Source: Caballeronia sp. SBC1 (GTDB taxonomy: Bacteria > Pseudomonadota > Gammaproteobacteria > Burkholderiales > Burkholderiaceae). Taken from it: a stretch of 64,000 nt of DNA. Location: assembly GCF_011493005.1 (NCBI RefSeq), contig NZ_CP049156.1:1302001-1366000 (forward strand). Reading direction: 5' to 3'. The notes under the pieces are model-generated. The model was not told the origin of the DNA. It made no database searches and worked only from the letters and a program-made list of their open reading frames with translations. Positions within the stretch are counted from its first letter, which is position 1; every line of letters starts with the position of its first letter. Made by a program: the position numbers and the translations under genes. Below are positions 55,114 to 64,000 of the stretch, one piece after another.

Positions 55114-55392
55114 TCAGTGATAGTCGATGATTTCGACGTCGACAAGACCCTTCGTCGTCCATTTGAAACAAACGCGCCATTGCCCGTTAATCCGGATGCT
55201 GAGCTGACCGCGCCGATCGCCGGCAAGGGATTCGAGCCGGTTACCGGGCGGCGATTTCAGGTCACGTATTTCCACCGCAGCGTCCAGTGCTGAGAGCCTT
55301 CTGATCGCGACATCAGCGATTGCCCGAAACCGTTTCGGCGTTCCGCCTTCGTAAAGTGCCTGAGTGTCCTTGCATCGGAACGTTTGTATCAT
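55114..55392 (-). CDS. higB: HigB-type RelE/ParE-superfamily toxin
   Basis: A 92-residue toxin. MIQTFRCKDTQALYEGGTPK is the usual HigB N-terminus. The motifs RLSALDAAVEIRDLKSPPGN, LAGDRRGQLSIRINGQWRVC and FKWTTKGLVDVEIIDYH cover the whole RelE-like fold. Family members cleave mRNA on the ribosome. The start at 55392 is chosen from the family N-terminus; in-frame codons upstream run into the operator. No inactivating change is visible. Toxin-first order and tight coupling with higA are as expected. Confidence 0.93.
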   Translation of the reverse strand: MIQTFRCKDTQALYEGGTPKRFRAIADVAIRRLSALDAAVEIRDLKSPPGNRLESLAGDRRGQLSIRINGQWRVCFKWTTKGLVDVEIIDYH

Positions 55393-55401
55393 TATGCTCA
55401 T

Positions 55402-55424
55402 CGTATTACGTGTAGCGTAATACG
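55402..55424. promoter_or_regulatory. higBA operator palindrome
   Basis: CGTATTACG-TGTAG-CGTAATACG is a perfect 9-bp dyad ending 10 bp before the higB start codon. It is the probable binding site of HigA or the HigBA complex. Confidence 0.75.
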
Positions 55425-55428
55425 TCAA

Positions 55429-55863
55429 TGGTTGGGGTGATGAACCGCTGCAGCGGCTTGGAGCCGAGTTTCTGAAGAGATAGCGCTGCGCGGGTGAGCC
55501 GGTCGAGTATGAACGGCGACATGGGCGTGGGAAATCGTCCGAATGGCCAGCATGGTGGCTTGCGGCATCGTTTTTCCCTCCGCCGCGTCATGCGGGCTAA
55601 AGGAGTGGCTAAGAATTGTGTGGCAAACTTCGCGCTTGATCGCAGACGGATCGGTGCCCCCGTATACGCCAAGGATTAAACAGGCGTTGTGGTTGCCACC
55701 CCTGGTGGACTGGGTCGGGTTAGAAAAAATGGCGCAAGTCATTGGTCGTGCTCTTCACGGGCGCGTGGATTGAAAGAAAGAAAGAAAGAAAGAGAAAAAG
55801 CAGCCGTGCGCCGAATGCGCGATGTAAAGATCGAAGAACGTTAGAACGCTGAAAAGGAATCGC
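55429..55863. other. Intergenic region, higB to lolC
   Basis: I see no convincing gene. Short open frames on the minus strand lack family resemblance. It ends in a GAAA simple repeat just before lolC. Confidence 0.45.
55772..55791. repeat. (GAAA)5 simple repeat upstream of lolC
   Basis: Five exact GAAA units followed by imperfect GAGAAAAAG, 72 bp before the lolC start codon. Confidence 0.85.
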
Positions 55864-57117
55864 TTGAAACTTCCCTACGAATGGCAGATCGGCTGGCGCT
55901 ATACCCGCGCCGGCAAACGCACCACCGGCAACGGTTTTATCTCGTTTATCGCGCTGGTATCGATGGCTGGTATCGCCCTTGGCGTCGCGGCGCTGATCGT
56001 CGTGCTCTCGGTCATGAACGGGTTCCAGAAAGAGGTCCGCGACCGCATGTTGTCCGTGCTCGCGCACGTCGAAATATTCTCGCCGACCGGGTCCATGCCC
56101 AACTGGCAACTGACCGCGCAGGAAGCGCGCAAGAATCCGGAAGTGATCGGCGCGGCGCCCTACGTGGACGCCCAGGCGCTACTGACGCGTCAAGGCGCGG
56201 TCAGCGGTGTGGCGTTGCGAGGCGTGGAGCCGTCGCTGGAACCGGAAGTGTCGGACATCGGCAAGGAGATGCGGGGCGGCAAGCTCACTGATCTCGTGCC
56301 GGGCAGCTTCGGCATTGTGCTGGGCGCGGATCTGGCGACCAATCTCGGCGTGACCACGGGCGACAAGATCACGCTGGTCGCGCCCGAAGGCACGATCACG
56401 CCGGCGGGCATGCTGCCGCGGCTCAAGCAGTTCACCGTGGTCGGCGTGTTCGAGTCGGGGCACTACGAATACGACTCCACGCTGGCGCTGATTTCAATCG
56501 CAGACGCGCAGGCGCTGTTCCGGCTGCCAGCGCCCACGGGTGTGCGCCTGAAGCTGAAGGACATGCAGCGCGCGCCGGAAGTCGCGCGGCAACTTTCTCG
56601 CACGCTCTCCGGCGACCTTTATATTCGTGACTGGACGCAGCAGAACAAGACCTGGTTCTCGGCCGTGCAGATCGAGAAACGCATGATGTTCATCATCCTG
56701 ACGCTGATTATTGCGGTGGCGGCGTTCAACCTGGTGTCGTCGCTGGTGATGACCGTGACTGACAAACAAGCGGACATTGCCATCCTTCGCACGCTTGGCG
56801 CGCAACCCGGCTCGATCATGAAGATCTTCGTGATCCAGGGCGTGACCATTGGCTTTATCGGAACGGCGCTTGGCGTGACGCTGGGGTGTCTTATTGCATG
56901 GAGCATTCCGTGGCTCGTGCCCATGATCGAGCATCTGCTTGGCGTGCAGTTCCTGCCGCCATCGGTATATTTCATCAGTGAATTGCCGTCCGAACTCGTC
57001 CCCGCGGACGTCGCGCGGATCGGCCTTATCGCATTCGTATTGTCATCGCTCGCGACGCTCTATCCGAGCTGGCGCGGCGCGAAGGTTCGCCCGGCGGAGG
57101 CACTGCGCTATGAGTGA
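55864..57117 (+). CDS. lolC: Lipoprotein-releasing ABC transporter permease LolC/LolE
   Basis: A 417-residue inner-membrane permease that extracts mature lipoproteins for LolA. An N-terminal transmembrane segment ([20 protein letters not shown]) is followed by a large periplasmic MacB-like domain (about 50-270) and three C-terminal helices ([58 protein letters not shown]). The start is TTG with AAGGA upstream (aaAAGGAatcgcTTG); no ATG fits better. It overlaps lolD by eight bases. A single LolC/E-type gene is seen here, so the complex may use a homodimer (LolF-like). That is inference. Confidence 0.94.
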   Translation: MKLPYEWQIGWRYTRAGKRTTGNGFISFIALVSMAGIALGVAALIVVLSVMNGFQKEVRDRMLSVLAHVEIFSPTGSMPNWQLTAQEARKNPEVIGAAPYVDAQALLTRQGAVSGVALRGVEPSLEPEVSDIGKEMRGGKLTDLVPGSFGIVLGADLATNLGVTTGDKITLVAPEGTITPAGMLPRLKQFTVVGVFESGHYEYDSTLALISIADAQALFRLPAPTGVRLKLKDMQRAPEVARQLSRTLSGDLYIRDWTQQNKTWFSAVQIEKRMMFIILTLIIAVAAFNLVSSLVMTVTDKQADIAILRTLGAQPGSIMKIFVIQGVTIGFIGTALGVTLGCLIAWSIPWLVPMIEHLLGVQFLPPSVYFISELPSELVPADVARIGLIAFVLSSLATLYPSWRGAKVRPAEALRYE

Positions 57118-57817
57118 TAACAACAGCAACATCGTGCTCGAAGCATCGGCGATTTCGAAGACTTTCGTGCAGGGCGGCTTCAACGTGCAAGTGCTGGACA
57201 ACGCGGAATTGCAGGTCCGGCGCGGCGAGAAACTGGCGATCGTAGGCGCATCGGGGTCGGGTAAAAGTACGCTGCTGCACGTGCTCGGCGGTCTCGATGA
57301 ACCCAGTGCAGGCAAGGTTTCATTGCTGGGCAAACCGTTCACGGCATTGCGTGAACGCGAACGCAACGAGCTGCGTAATCGCGCGCTTGGCTTCGTGTAT
57401 CAGTTTCATCATTTGCTCGCGGAATTCAGCGCGCTCGATAACGTCGCGATGCCGCTACGCATTCGCCGCATGAACGAGACGGACGCACGCAAGGAGGCCA
57501 TGGCCGTGCTCGATCGCGTGGGGATCGGGCATCGGGCGAAACATCGGCCAGGCGAATTGTCGGGCGGCGAACGCCAGCGCGTGGCAATTGCACGCGCGCT
57601 GGTCACGCGCCCGGCATGCGTGCTCGCCGATGAGCCGACTGGCAACCTCGACGGCGCTACTGCGGATACGGTGTTCAACCTGATGCTGGAGTTGTCGCAG
57701 ACGTTCGAAACGAGCTTCGTTATCGTCACGCATGATCCCGATCTCGCCGCGCGCTGCGACCGCATCATGCGCTTGCGCGACGGCGTGCTGTTCGAGGAGC
57801 CGGTCGTCCCTGTTTAA
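57110..57817 (+). CDS. lolD: Lipoprotein-releasing ABC transporter ATPase LolD
   Basis: A 235-residue ABC ATPase. Walker A is GASGSGKST, the Q-loop region is [20 protein letters not shown], the signature is [20 protein letters not shown], Walker B is [12 protein letters not shown] and the switch His lies in VTHDPDLA. It drives the LolC permease. Its ATG lies inside the end of lolC (eight-base overlap), so the two are translationally coupled. tatD follows after 33 bp. Confidence 0.97.
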   Translation: MSDNNSNIVLEASAISKTFVQGGFNVQVLDNAELQVRRGEKLAIVGASGSGKSTLLHVLGGLDEPSAGKVSLLGKPFTALRERERNELRNRALGFVYQFHHLLAEFSALDNVAMPLRIRRMNETDARKEAMAVLDRVGIGHRAKHRPGELSGGERQRVAIARALVTRPACVLADEPTGNLDGATADTVFNLMLELSQTFETSFVIVTHDPDLAARCDRIMRLRDGVLFEEPVVPV

Positions 57818-57850
57818 TGGTGGAATAAGCTGGAATGCTGGAGGCGTTGC

Positions 57851-58639
57851 ATGTGGATCGACACGCATTGCCATCTCGATGCATCCGAATTCGATGCCGA
57901 CCGCGATGCCGTTGCCGCATCGGCATTGAAAGAGGGCGTCTCGCGGATCGTTATTCCGGGCGTGGAGCGCCAGAATTTTGACCGCGTACGGGCGCTTGCG
58001 CATCGCATTGAAGGCGGTGCTTACGCGCTCGGCATTCACCCGTTGTGCACGCCGCGTGCACACGACGACGATCTGCGCGTGCTGCGCGAGCAGATTGCCG
58101 CGAGCATGGATGATCCGAGGTTTGTGGGTATTGGTGAGATCGGGCTGGACTATTTTGTGCCCGGCCTCGACGATGCGCGCCAAATTTTCTTCTATTACGA
58201 GCAACTCAAGCTCGCACGCGAATTTGAGTTGCCTGTGATCTGCCATGTGCGTAAATCGCAAGACAAAGTACTCAAGGGCCTGCGCGTGTTCTCAGTCAAA
58301 CTCGGTATTGCGCATGCGTTTAACGGCAGTTTTCAGCAGGCCGAAGCGTTCATCGCGCATGGCATGCGGCTGGGTTTTGGCGGCAATCTGACCTTCGAGC
58401 GCGCCCGCCAGATTCGACGCCTTGCCGCAGATTTGCCGCTGGACGCGATCGTGCTCGAAACCGATGCGCCCGATATTGCGCCTTCATGGCTGTACAAGCA
58501 TCGCAACGCACCGGATCAGGTGCCGGGCATCGCGCGGGTGCTTGCGCAATTGCGCGGTATCGATGAAAAGACGCTTTCTTTAGGCACAACGGCTAACGCG
58601 CACGCCGCGCTGCCGCGACTCGGCCTTATCTCCGCATAG
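57851..58639 (+). CDS. tatD: TatD-family metal-dependent hydrolase
   Basis: A 262-residue TIM-barrel nuclease-like hydrolase. Metal-binding motifs are IDTHCHLDASEF, IGEIGLDYF, ICHVRKSQDK, HAFNGSF and the C-terminal LETDAPDIAPSW. Family members have 3'-5' DNase activity. The ribosome binding site is GGAGG (ctGGAGGcgttgcATG). The last 183 bp, from the ETDAP codon to the stop, are repeated 1,211 bp downstream at 59668-59850. The duplicated end is intact here, so the gene should be functional. It is normally followed by comEC. Confidence 0.95.
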   Translation: MWIDTHCHLDASEFDADRDAVAASALKEGVSRIVIPGVERQNFDRVRALAHRIEGGAYALGIHPLCTPRAHDDDLRVLREQIAASMDDPRFVGIGEIGLDYFVPGLDDARQIFFYYEQLKLAREFELPVICHVRKSQDKVLKGLRVFSVKLGIAHAFNGSFQQAEAFIAHGMRLGFGGNLTFERARQIRRLAADLPLDAIVLETDAPDIAPSWLYKHRNAPDQVPGIARVLAQLRGIDEKTLSLGTTANAHAALPRLGLISA

Positions 58640-58682
58640 CAAGTTCTTTTGTGCGCTCAGAAGTTGTCATCCGAGGGGTGCG

Positions 58683-59402
58683 TTAAAGCGTATAAAGTTG
58701 CCCTGGAGTACATTGTAAATTGACTGCTTTTGCGATAGCCATTCCCTGATCGTATGAAAATCCTCGATCGGTCGTTGGTTGAAAAAACTCAATAAAGTCA
58801 AGACTCTTCTTTGTATAGACAAACCCGCCAACCAGCGGATTACTAACGGAATACATAGTCGGTATTAAAGCCATCATTGATGAAGCAGGGATGCCGATTA
58901 AATGCTCTTCCAAATCACCATTCTGGATATTTCCCTGCGGGTAAAACCATAGCGGGGTACTCACAAACAGAAACGATTCCTCCCCCATGCTGGTGAGCAG
59001 GGTTCGCATCAGCCATTTAGCCGTCTCCAGATTTAGATGTTCAATAACATCCAGGAGGCAGATTATTTTATATTCGGCAAGTTTATCGGATGGCAACGAC
59101 TGGGCTAACCCGTGCCAGACGTTCCGGTATATTTTTTTGTCGAATAGCGTCTGGTTATTGCAGTTGGGGAGAAATCCATCTATGCCGTCAACCGCCCAGT
59201 GTGCGGTTTCTGGATTGCTGTGAATTAATTGTCCGAACCCACCGCCTCCAAACCCGATGTCAAGCACCTCTGCACTGGAAGCATTGTCATTCAAAATATG
59301 AAAAATAACGCCTTTCGGTGACGCAGAATTACCGCGTGCAATGAGATCGGAAACAGTTATTTCAGAGATGACGGAATAATTTTTTACAATTTGACGTAAC
59401 AT
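58683..59402 (-). CDS. Class I SAM-dependent methyltransferase in a low-GC insertion
   Basis: 239 residues. The SAM-binding loop is VLDIGFGGGGFGQLIHSNPE (motif I), followed by an acidic motif II (VDGIDGFL) and the post-I segment IICLLDVIEHLNLETAKWLM. The fold is Rossmann-type, and the substrate cannot be predicted. The C-terminal half (VSTPLWFYPQGNIQNGDLEE, GGFVYTKKSLDFIEFF) resembles methyltransferases found in polysaccharide clusters, but only loosely. GC is far below the neighbours (24 of 60 bases in one line counted), and the gene lies in opposite orientation between two copies of the tatD 3' end. That supports acquisition by transfer. The ribosome binding site is weak. Confidence 0.85.
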   Translation of the reverse strand: MLRQIVKNYSVISEITVSDLIARGNSASPKGVIFHILNDNASSAEVLDIGFGGGGFGQLIHSNPETAHWAVDGIDGFLPNCNNQTLFDKKIYRNVWHGLAQSLPSDKLAEYKIICLLDVIEHLNLETAKWLMRTLLTSMGEESFLFVSTPLWFYPQGNIQNGDLEEHLIGIPASSMMALIPTMYSVSNPLVGGFVYTKKSLDFIEFFQPTTDRGFSYDQGMAIAKAVNLQCTPGQLYTL

Positions 59403-59667
59403 TTTTTTATCTTTGAGTTTTACCCGGGTCAGTCAGTTCAGTGTAACTGTCTGCAACGCGCGGGTTTGGTTGATTTGAATCATATGAGCCGCGCAGGCTG
59501 ACGATCTCGATAGCGGGTGACGTTGGATGTTGGCTTGATTTAGATTCGTCGGCAGTGACTATAACCGCTCTCAACCCTCCGTTTACTTCGGTTTCGCGTT
59601 AAAAATTGTATATGCGGGTGGGCATTGGCATTATGAGGACGCTTTCCCGGATGCTGGCGCGCCCATA
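59403..59667. other. Non-coding part of the inserted segment
   Basis: No gene is seen. It presumably holds the methyltransferase promoter on the minus strand. No terminal inverted repeat, transposase or integrase is visible, and composition returns towards the genome average near 59640. Confidence 0.5.
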
Positions 59668-59850
59668 GAAACTGACGCGCCCGATATTGCACCTTCATGG
59701 CTGTACAAGCATCGCAATGCGCCGGATCAGGTGCCGGGTATTGCGCGGGTGCTTGCGCAATTGCGCGGTATCGATGAAATGACGCTTTCATTAGGCACAA
59801 CGGCTAACGCGCACGCCGCGCTGCCGCGACTCGGCCTTATCTCCGCATAA
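59668..59850 (+). pseudogene. Displaced 3' end of tatD (duplicate fragment)
   Basis: This 183-bp stretch aligns without gaps to the tatD 3' end (58457-58639). It has ten differences; eight are synonymous third-position changes, one changes Lys to Met and one turns the TAG stop into TAA. It starts at the ETDAP codons, has no start codon and ends 92 bp before comEC. It probably is the original tatD end, or an allele from a related strain, left when a segment inserted. Confidence 0.92.
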
Positions 59851-59942
59851 TCAGTTTCTCGTATTCGTTCGATTGCAGGCATTGAAGGCCAGTGGGTGTC
59901 TTCGATGCGTCTGCGCTCGCGTCGAGTTTTTGAGGAGCGGGC

Positions 59943-62507
59943 GTGCGGGGTATCTTGATTGGCTTTGCGCTGGGAATCGCCTGCTTGCAGCAGCAGGCTG
60001 TGTTGCCCGGCGCTCTTTTTCTGTGGGCGCTTTTGCTCATGCTCGGGCTTGCCGGCGCACTCGCGGTTTATTTTCCGCGGTTTCGCGCGGCATCGCTGAT
60101 TGCGGCTGCATTGATTGTCGGCTTCGGTTACGCCGCCTGGCGTGCGGACACGCGATTGCAACGCGCATTGCCGGTTGCATTTGAGAACCGCAACATCGAG
60201 TTGACCGGATTCGTGCGTGGATTGCCTATGCAAGGCGCGGACAGCACGCGGTTCCTGTTTGAGGTCGAATCGAACGATGCGTCATTGCCGAACTTCCCGC
60301 GTGTCGTGCAACTGTCGTGGATAGCGGTGGATGCATCTAAACGTGGTCCCGCCGCCGCGCCACCTCCTGCTCTTTGGGCAGGCCAACGATGGACCCTGGT
60401 CGCGCGATTAAAACGCCCGCATGGCAATGCCAATTTTCGTGGTCGCGATGCTGAAGCGGCGCTGCTCGCCCGCAACATTCGTGCGACCGGTTACGTATCC
60501 GTGCCGGGTGCGGCGCGGCGTTTACCTACTGATGCGCATGGCTTTGCGCTCACTATCGATCGTTGGCGTGCGCGGTTGCGCGAGCGCGTTTTAACGGCAC
60601 TCGACGGCGCTGCGCATCGAGGCATTGTCGTGGCGTTGGCAACAGGCGCCCAAGACGTGGTCAGCGAAGCCGACTGGACCTTGCTGCGCGCGACCGGGAC
60701 GAGTCACCTGGTGGCAATTTCCGGGCTGCATATTGGCTTTGTCGCGGGGCTCGCGGCGCTACTAAGCGGCGGGTTATGGCGACGCTTGCGCTGGCACGGA
60801 TTGCCAGCGCCGTTGATCGTATCGGCGCAAAAAGCGGCAGCAGCCGGCGCGGCTGTATTCGCGGCTTTCTACGCGGCGCTCGCCGGATTCAACGTTCCCG
60901 CGCAACGATCGATGTGGATGTTGTGCTTTGTCGCGCTCGCTGTGCTGAGCGGGCGCCGCCCGGCGTCTTCGCTGGTGCTCGCTTGGGCGCTGGCGTTGGT
61001 GCTATTGGTGGATCCATGGGCGGTGACGGCAGCAGGATTCTGGTTGTCGTTCTGCGCGGTGGCGGCCATCCTGTTTGCGATTGCATCGCGTGGGCGGCAG
61101 GCATCGGTGGGCTTCGCGGAGGAGTTCGCGGCGCCCCAGCCAGACGAGGGCCCCTCGACGAACGAATCTGACGATGAAGGCGGCGCTCAACCACGCCGGC
61201 ACATCCGCGACCGGCTTGGCGACGCGATCGGGCGAATCCGCGTTCGCTCGCTGGCTTGGCTCAGACCTACGGCACGGCGCATCGGCCGCGGGCTCGCATC
61301 CAGTGCGCGCGTGCAGTACGCAATAACACTCGGACTCGCGCCGCTCACTGCGTACTGGTTTTTCCAGATTCCACTGCTGGGGCCGCTTGCCAACGCGTTC
61401 GCGATTCCCTGGATCAGCTTTCTCGTTACGCCGACCGTGCTGGTGGCTGTCTTGCTGCCCGCACCGCTTGACGTATTTGCGTACCACGCGGCGCATAGCA
61501 TGCTGACCCCGATGTTCGACGCGCTCGCCCACCTGTCTGGACCCACATGGACGCTCTGGCGTTTGCCGCAGCCGGACGGTTTTGCGCTTACGGCTGCGGC
61601 GTTTGGCGTGATATGGGCGCTCGCTCCGCGCGGCTGGCCGCTGCGGTTCGCCGCTCCGCTCACCTGGTTGCCGCTGGCGCTTCCTGTCTCTCAAGCCCCT
61701 CCGAACGGCACGTTTCGAGTAACGGCGCTCGACATTGGCCAGGGATCTTCTGTCGTCCTCGAAACCACGCACCACACCTTGCTCTTCGATGCGGGTCCGG
61801 GCCCTGAATCCACGTACGCGGGTGAGCGGCTTGTCGTACCGTATCTATTCGCCCACGGCCTCTCCACACTCGATACGCTGATGATCAGCCACTCGGACTC
61901 CGATCACTCGGGCGGTGCACCCGCGGTGCTCGAGAGCATTCAGGTCCGGCAATTCGTGGCGTCGCTGCGGCCGCGCGAACCGTTGTGGAAGACGGCACAG
62001 GATCACGGCAGCGCTTTGTTGCGCTGTGTCGCGGGGCAGCGCTGGCAGTGGGACGGCGTGGTGTTCGACGTGCTATGGCCACAGCCTGGGCCGCTCGCGG
62101 CCAAACCGAACGCCACGTCATGCGTGCTGAAAGTGACAAGCGCGGCGGGGCGCTCGGCGCTCTTGGCCGCCGACATTGAAGCCGACGTCGAGCGCCAGCT
62201 GTTGCAACTCGGGCAAGGTCAGCCCGCCTGGCTTCAGGCTGATGTGCTGATAGTGCCGCATCACGGCAGCAAGACGTCGTCTACCGAGCCTTTCCTCGAC
62301 GCCGTGAGGCCGCGCGTCGCGGTATTTCAGGTAGGCTACCGCAACCGTTTTAACCATCCGCATCCGACGGTTTTCGAGCGGTATCGACTACGTCATATCG
62401 AGTTATCGCGCAGCGACGAAGACGGTGCGGCGCGCATGGAGGTGTCGGCGGACGTGTCCATCGAACGTTTCAGGCAGACGCACCTGCGTTACTGGATGGG
62501 ACGGTGA
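59943..62507 (+). CDS. comEC: ComEC/Rec2 DNA internalisation channel protein
   Basis: An 854-residue polytopic membrane protein that takes single-stranded DNA across the inner membrane during natural transformation. Early membrane helices (GILIGFALGIACL, ALFLWALLLMLGLAGALAVY) and an OB-like domain are followed by the Competence domain with SHLVAISGLHIGFVAGLAAL. The C-terminal metallo-beta-lactamase domain has DIGQGSSVVLETTHH, MISHSDSDHSGG and VPHHGSKTSS. A hydrophilic linker (about 385-430) is unusually long. The start is GTG at 59943. It is normally next to tatD, but here the inserted methyltransferase segment lies between. Confidence 0.95.
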   Translation: MRGILIGFALGIACLQQQAVLPGALFLWALLLMLGLAGALAVYFPRFRAASLIAAALIVGFGYAAWRADTRLQRALPVAFENRNIELTGFVRGLPMQGADSTRFLFEVESNDASLPNFPRVVQLSWIAVDASKRGPAAAPPPALWAGQRWTLVARLKRPHGNANFRGRDAEAALLARNIRATGYVSVPGAARRLPTDAHGFALTIDRWRARLRERVLTALDGAAHRGIVVALATGAQDVVSEADWTLLRATGTSHLVAISGLHIGFVAGLAALLSGGLWRRLRWHGLPAPLIVSAQKAAAAGAAVFAAFYAALAGFNVPAQRSMWMLCFVALAVLSGRRPASSLVLAWALALVLLVDPWAVTAAGFWLSFCAVAAILFAIASRGRQASVGFAEEFAAPQPDEGPSTNESDDEGGAQPRRHIRDRLGDAIGRIRVRSLAWLRPTARRIGRGLASSARVQYAITLGLAPLTAYWFFQIPLLGPLANAFAIPWISFLVTPTVLVAVLLPAPLDVFAYHAAHSMLTPMFDALAHLSGPTWTLWRLPQPDGFALTAAAFGVIWALAPRGWPLRFAAPLTWLPLALPVSQAPPNGTFRVTALDIGQGSSVVLETTHHTLLFDAGPGPESTYAGERLVVPYLFAHGLSTLDTLMISHSDSDHSGGAPAVLESIQVRQFVASLRPREPLWKTAQDHGSALLRCVAGQRWQWDGVVFDVLWPQPGPLAAKPNATSCVLKVTSAAGRSALLAADIEADVERQLLQLGQGQPAWLQADVLIVPHHGSKTSSTEPFLDAVRPRVAVFQVGYRNRFNHPHPTVFERYRLRHIELSRSDEDGAARMEVSADVSIERFRQTHLRYWMGR

Positions 62508-62552
62508 GCACAACGTTAAGAACGACATATTAGAAAAGAGAGGGCACGCCGC

Positions 62553-63425
62553 TTGAAAGACATCCTGCATTTTTCGCACGCGAACGGGTTTCCCGCATCG
62601 ACATACCGGACGATCTTCGCCGAACTCGCCGACGACTACGAAATTCGTGCGGTCGAACGTTTTGGTCACGATCCGCGGTACCCGGTTACGCGCGACTGGC
62701 CGCATCTGGTGGATCAACTGCTCGAGGATATTGACGCCCGACGGCCGCCCGACGCGAAAGTGTGGCTGGTCGGCCATTCGCTGGGCGGTTATCTCTCGCT
62801 GATGGCGGCGCTCAAGCGGCCGCAATGGGTGAAAGGTGTCGTGATGCTGGATTCGCCGGTGATCGCTGGATGGCGCAGCAGTTTGTTGCGTTTATCGCAA
62901 TTGACGGGGCTCGACACGCGGCTTTCGCCTGCCGCCGCCACGAAAAATCGACGCACGCACTGGCCGAGCCGCGAAGACGCATGGCGTCACTTTCACGCGA
63001 AAACCGCGTTTGCCCGCTGGGACGAGCGGATGCTGTCGGATTACGTCGATTTCGCGATTCCGGCGGAGGCGGGTAACGCAGGTGGCATCGCAGGTATCAA
63101 TGAAGCGGCGGGCATTAACCGCCAGCGCAAGCTCGCTTTCGATCGAGAGGTCGAATTCCGCATCTACAAAACCCTGCCGCGCACGCTGGGTGCGCGGGTT
63201 GCGCATGGCGTGCCGGTGCCGGTCGGGTTTATTGCGGGAACGCATTCGAGGGAAGTGCGCCAAGTCGGGCTGGACATGACACGGCGTATTGTGGGCGGGC
63301 ATCTCGAATGGATCGAGGGCAGTCATCTGTTCCCAATGGAGCACCCGGTGGAAACGGCGCGCGCATTGCAGCGCACGCTTAACGGGTTGCGGGGACAACA
63401 CGCCCCGCGGCAAGACGCGATGTAG
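62553..63425 (+). CDS. Alpha/beta hydrolase
   Basis: A 290-residue cytosolic hydrolase. The nucleophile elbow is VWLVGHSLGGYLSL with catalytic Ser, and the C-terminal His is probably in IEGSHLFPMEHP. An N-terminal HxNGFPAS segment (HFSHANGFPASTYR) forms the oxyanion region. A cap domain lies around 130-220. The substrate is unknown. The start is TTG with AGAGGG upstream. It sits between comEC and pyrG, 45 bp after comEC. Confidence 0.88.
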   Translation: MKDILHFSHANGFPASTYRTIFAELADDYEIRAVERFGHDPRYPVTRDWPHLVDQLLEDIDARRPPDAKVWLVGHSLGGYLSLMAALKRPQWVKGVVMLDSPVIAGWRSSLLRLSQLTGLDTRLSPAAATKNRRTHWPSREDAWRHFHAKTAFARWDERMLSDYVDFAIPAEAGNAGGIAGINEAAGINRQRKLAFDREVEFRIYKTLPRTLGARVAHGVPVPVGFIAGTHSREVRQVGLDMTRRIVGGHLEWIEGSHLFPMEHPVETARALQRTLNGLRGQHAPRQDAM

Positions 63426-63504
63426 GCCACCTTAGCAAGCCACCTGAGTAAGCCACATTCAAGCCGCCGATAAACCCCCGATCGAAACCTGCCGCTCGCG
63501 GTAA

Positions 63505-64000
<496 letters not shown>

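Noticed and set aside
55406..55742. Small minus-strand frames upstream of higB
   Set aside because: They overlap each other in different frames, have no family resemblance or ribosome binding site, and the region includes the higBA operator.
58640..59667. Insertion sequence or transposon around the methyltransferase
   Set aside because: No transposase, terminal inverted repeats or short target-site duplication is visible. The 183-bp flanking copy is coding and diverged, unlike a target duplication.
59668..59850. A second functional tatD gene
   Set aside because: Only the last 61 codons are present, with no start codon and none of the first metal-binding motifs.

Overview
The window is an ordinary stretch of a GC-rich betaproteobacterial chromosome. 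Gene content and order point to the Burkholderiaceae, most likely Paraburkholderia, Caballeronia or Burkholderia. The clues are glnA-ntrB-ntrC; a phasin; aceE-aceF-lpdA with a lipoylated E3; low-molecular-weight phosphatase-iscRSUA-hscBA-fdx-iscX; lysS-prfB-recJ-rpfE; and lolCD-tatD-comEC-hydrolase-pyrG. The genus is an inference from synteny and protein recognition. No database search was run.

Layout. 1-6.2 kb: the 3' part of hrpA, then a minus-strand unit of a trimeric autotransporter adhesin and a small SmpA/OmlA (BamE-like) lipoprotein. 6.2-11.3 kb: a beta-propeller protein, a sterol-desaturase-like membrane enzyme, an EI24/CysZ-like membrane protein, a MoaB/CinA-type protein and a rhodanese. 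11.3-17.0 kb: nitrogen control, with glnA behind a candidate sigma-54 promoter and NtrC boxes, then ntrB, ntrC and xthA. 17.1-20.4 kb: a toxin-antitoxin pair with a striking concentric palindrome, a CodA-type deaminase and a lipoprotein of unknown function in lower-GC DNA. 20.8-27.6 kb (minus): prlC, folD and a FixLJ-like sensor/regulator pair. 27.9-34.7 kb: the pyruvate dehydrogenase complex. 34.9-40.6 kb: phasin, a divergent histone-deacetylase-family protein, PbpG, an IclR regulator and small secreted proteins. 40.7-47.4 kb: phosphatase and the complete isc cluster. 47.5-54.5 kb (minus): a glycine-zipper protein, lysS, prfB with its programmed frameshift, recJ and an RpfE-like protein. 54.8-55.4 kb: a higBA module. 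55.9-64.0 kb: lolC, lolD, tatD, comEC, a hydrolase and the start of pyrG. The tatD-comEC junction is interrupted by a low-GC methyltransferase gene bounded by two copies of the tatD 3' end.

Most of the window is housekeeping. The strongest accessory signals are: (i) the roughly 1.2-kb methyltransferase insertion between tatD and comEC, flanked by a 183-bp duplication whose differences are nearly all synonymous; (ii) an E3 subunit with two lipoyl domains, one almost identical in DNA to the two in aceF; (iii) the adhesin with its companion lipoprotein and the perfect hairpin between them; and (iv) well-formed regulatory architectures at glnA, the phasin, iscR and both toxin-antitoxin operons. 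I found no transposase, integrase, tRNA, rRNA or CRISPR array.
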